Of a stretch of DNA of 32,912 nucleotides, positions 31,898-32,912 are shown one piece after another. The DNA is taken from positions 24,525 through 57,436 of the forward strand of contig JAGRCP010000101.1 of NCBI GenBank assembly GCA_020433455.1, in the 5' to 3' direction. This DNA is from Caldilineaceae bacterium. Lineage in GTDB: Bacteria; Chloroflexota; Anaerolineae; Caldilineales; Caldilineaceae. Positions within the stretch are counted from its first letter, which is position 1. Each line of letters opens with the position of its first letter. The position numbers and the translations under genes are program-made. The notes under the pieces were generated by a model, which saw nothing but the letters and a program-made list of their open reading frames with translations, had not been told where the DNA came from and ran no database searches.

Positions 31898-32413
31898 ATG
31901 AGTGAGCCGCATATTCGTCCAGCCGCAATCGATGATTGGCCCGCCATCGAGCGGATTTATCGCGAGGGCATTCGTACCGGCCACGCAACGTTTCAGACCG
32001 AGGAACAGATCCCGGCCGGTGAGGAGTGGTTTGCCGGCAAAAAGGATGGGCTGATTTTCGTAGCCGTGACGGACGCTTCAGACGGACGACAGGCCGTTGC
32101 AGGTTGGGCCGCGCTCGCCCAGGTTTCCGATCGCTGCGTCTATGCAGGCGTGTGTGAAGTGTCTATCTATGTTGCTGCGTCCCGACGGGGCCAGGGCGTG
32201 GGCCGGATTTTGCTGCATCATCTGGTCGATGCGTCGGAGGCTGCCGGTATCTGGACCCTGCAGGCCGGCATTTTCCCCGAAAATCAGGCCAGCATTCGCC
32301 TGCATGAGCAGGCCGGCTTTCGGGTTGTGGGCGTGCGGGAAAAGTTGGGGAAGATGGACGAGGTCTGGCGTAACGTTACGTTTCTGGAGCGCCGATCGCC
32401 GATTGTGAACTGA
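31898..32413 (+). CDS. GNAT N-acetyltransferase, phosphinothricin/methionine-sulfone (PAT) type
   Basis: A 171-aa acetyl-CoA-dependent acetyltransferase. The N-terminal 'HIRPAAIDDWPAIERIYREGI' and 'HATFQTE' are typical of the PAT/Bar group. The acetyl-CoA loop is ASRRGQGVGRILL. The end 'GIFPENQASIRLHEQAGFRVVGVREKLGKMD' is near signature for this family. Likely substrates are small amines such as methionine sulfone or sulfoximine analogues; this is a family inference. Purine-rich GGGAGAATGGGGA precedes the ATG. It is divergent from rnhB, 46 bp apart. Confidence 0.92.
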   Translation: MSEPHIRPAAIDDWPAIERIYREGIRTGHATFQTEEQIPAGEEWFAGKKDGLIFVAVTDASDGRQAVAGWAALAQVSDRCVYAGVCEVSIYVAASRRGQGVGRILLHHLVDASEAAGIWTLQAGIFPENQASIRLHEQAGFRVVGVREKLGKMDEVWRNVTFLERRSPIVN

Positions 32414-32428
32414 TGGATGAACTGATGT

Positions 32429-32479
32429 CTGCATTGACGGAAGCAGGCCGCGGTGCTACACTTTCGCTTGTCAATGCAG
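32429..32479. promoter_or_regulatory. inverted repeat flanking the last gene's promoter
   Basis: CTGCATTGAC (32429-32438) and GTCAATGCAG (32470-32479) are perfect 10-bp inverted repeats with centres 41 bp apart, about four helical turns. The left arm contains most of the -35 box and the right arm begins at the expected start point. The layout fits a repressor that loops or bridges the promoter. Confidence 0.5.
32434..32462 (+). promoter_or_regulatory. promoter for the zinc-ribbon gene
   Basis: TTGACG (32434-32439), a 17-bp spacer and TACACT (32457-32462). The leader would be about 34 nt and includes GAGGAT, 6 bases before the ATG at 32503. Confidence 0.65.
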
Positions 32480-32502
32480 CGTGACCTTTTTGAGGATATG
32501 CT

Positions 32503-32910
32503 ATGAGCAACGTACAGCGAATTTGTCCCCACTGCGGCGAGAGCGGCGATCTCCAGGCGTCTCACTGCCCCCACTGCGGCGAAGATCTGTCCGGCGGCGT
32601 GCCCATGCGCCAGGAGAATGCGTTATCGGCTACCGTTACCCGGGCTGCTCTGCCCGTACTGGCCGGTGCAGCCGGACTGATTGTGCGCGCGGGTTGGAAG
32701 GTTTTGCAGAACCGGCTCACCGCGGCCGCGGCCCAGCAGGCGCTGGATCCCACCGCTCGATCAACCGATATGGCGCGCCGCACCGCTCAGGCGCCCACGC
32801 CGCGCGCGGGCGGCCGCTCTGTGCGGATTCGCTCGGCCTGGTCTGTTGGCGACGGCCGGGGCAACTGGCGGCACGGTTCGTCGGAACACATTATTGAGTT
32901 CGATGAATAG
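32503..32910 (+). CDS. small zinc-ribbon protein with hydrophobic segment, unknown function
   Basis: A 135-aa protein. CPHC (residues 8-11) and CPHC (about 22-25) make a double-knuckle zinc ribbon at the N-terminus. A hydrophobic stretch 'AALPVLAGAAGLIVRAGWKVL' (about 48-68) may cross or sit on the membrane. The rest is basic and Gly/Arg-rich and ends EHIIEFDE. GAGGAT lies 6 bases before the ATG. The stop lies 2 bp from the window edge, so the gene is complete. No homologous family is recognised. The flanking inverted repeat suggests it is regulated. Confidence 0.78.
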   Translation: MSNVQRICPHCGESGDLQASHCPHCGEDLSGGVPMRQENALSATVTRAALPVLAGAAGLIVRAGWKVLQNRLTAAAAQQALDPTARSTDMARRTAQAPTPRAGGRSVRIRSAWSVGDGRGNWRHGSSEHIIEFDE

Positions 32911-32912
32911 AG

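Overview
This is a GC-rich, gene-dense chromosomal window with about 22 protein genes, most of them housekeeping or envelope-related. No rRNA, tRNA, CRISPR array, insertion sequence or integrase is visible. The gene style suggests a member of the Chloroflexota (Anaerolineae-like). The clues are Thr/Pro-rich 'PTATPT' linkers on three surface proteins, an ECF sigma factor paired with a DUF5667-like anti-sigma candidate, an AmaP-like protein next to scpB, an ArsA-HSP20 ATPase, and a YfhO-type membrane protein. There is no marker gene, so the phylum is an inference.

Layout. 1-2392 (+): 5'-truncated TPR/lytic transglycosylase. 2623-5441 (-): propeller lipoprotein and a PH-like membrane protein. 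5602-7871 (-): class-IV aminotransferase and proA. 8074-10335 (-): sigma factor and its probable anti-sigma partner. 10587-11867 (-): ArsA/Get3-like ATPase, with its own promoter and an intrinsic terminator. 12134-16843 (-): a four-gene envelope cassette (DUF2207 protein, membrane wHTH/zinc-ribbon protein, coiled-coil protein, SPFH protein with a C-terminal excisionase-type HTH), ending in a strong terminator. 16956-18752 (-): AmaP-like protein and scpB. 18879-21623 (-): YfhO-like membrane protein. 21686-25146 (+): a strong promoter, a structured and terminated ~190-nt RNA, then gatC, gatA and a class-I aminotransferase. 25262-26188 (-): membrane-anchored jelly-roll-like protein. 26358-27059 (+): pseudo-receiver transcription factor. 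27061-31851 (-): rnhB-yraN-miaA and then rel, which has its own promoter. 31898-32910 (+): a PAT-family acetyltransferase and a zinc-ribbon protein.

How the genes fit together. The cell-surface theme is strong: peptidoglycan cleavage, lipoprotein, extracytoplasmic signalling, an SPFH membrane module and an AmaP-like anchor. The remaining genes serve amino-acid supply (proA and two aminotransferases), translation and tRNA quality (gatCA, miaA), chromosome segregation (scpB), RNA/DNA maintenance (rnhB, yraN) and the stringent response (rel).

The best candidates for something undescribed are: (1) the SPFH cassette, in which an SPFH protein carries a DNA-binding-type domain while the neighbouring membrane protein carries a winged helix and a zinc ribbon; (2) the terminated RNA in front of gatCA, which has a near-consensus promoter and mutually exclusive hairpins; and (3) inverted repeats placed at the promoters of rel and of the last zinc-ribbon gene. 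All promoter and RNA calls were made by eye and have not been folded or searched.
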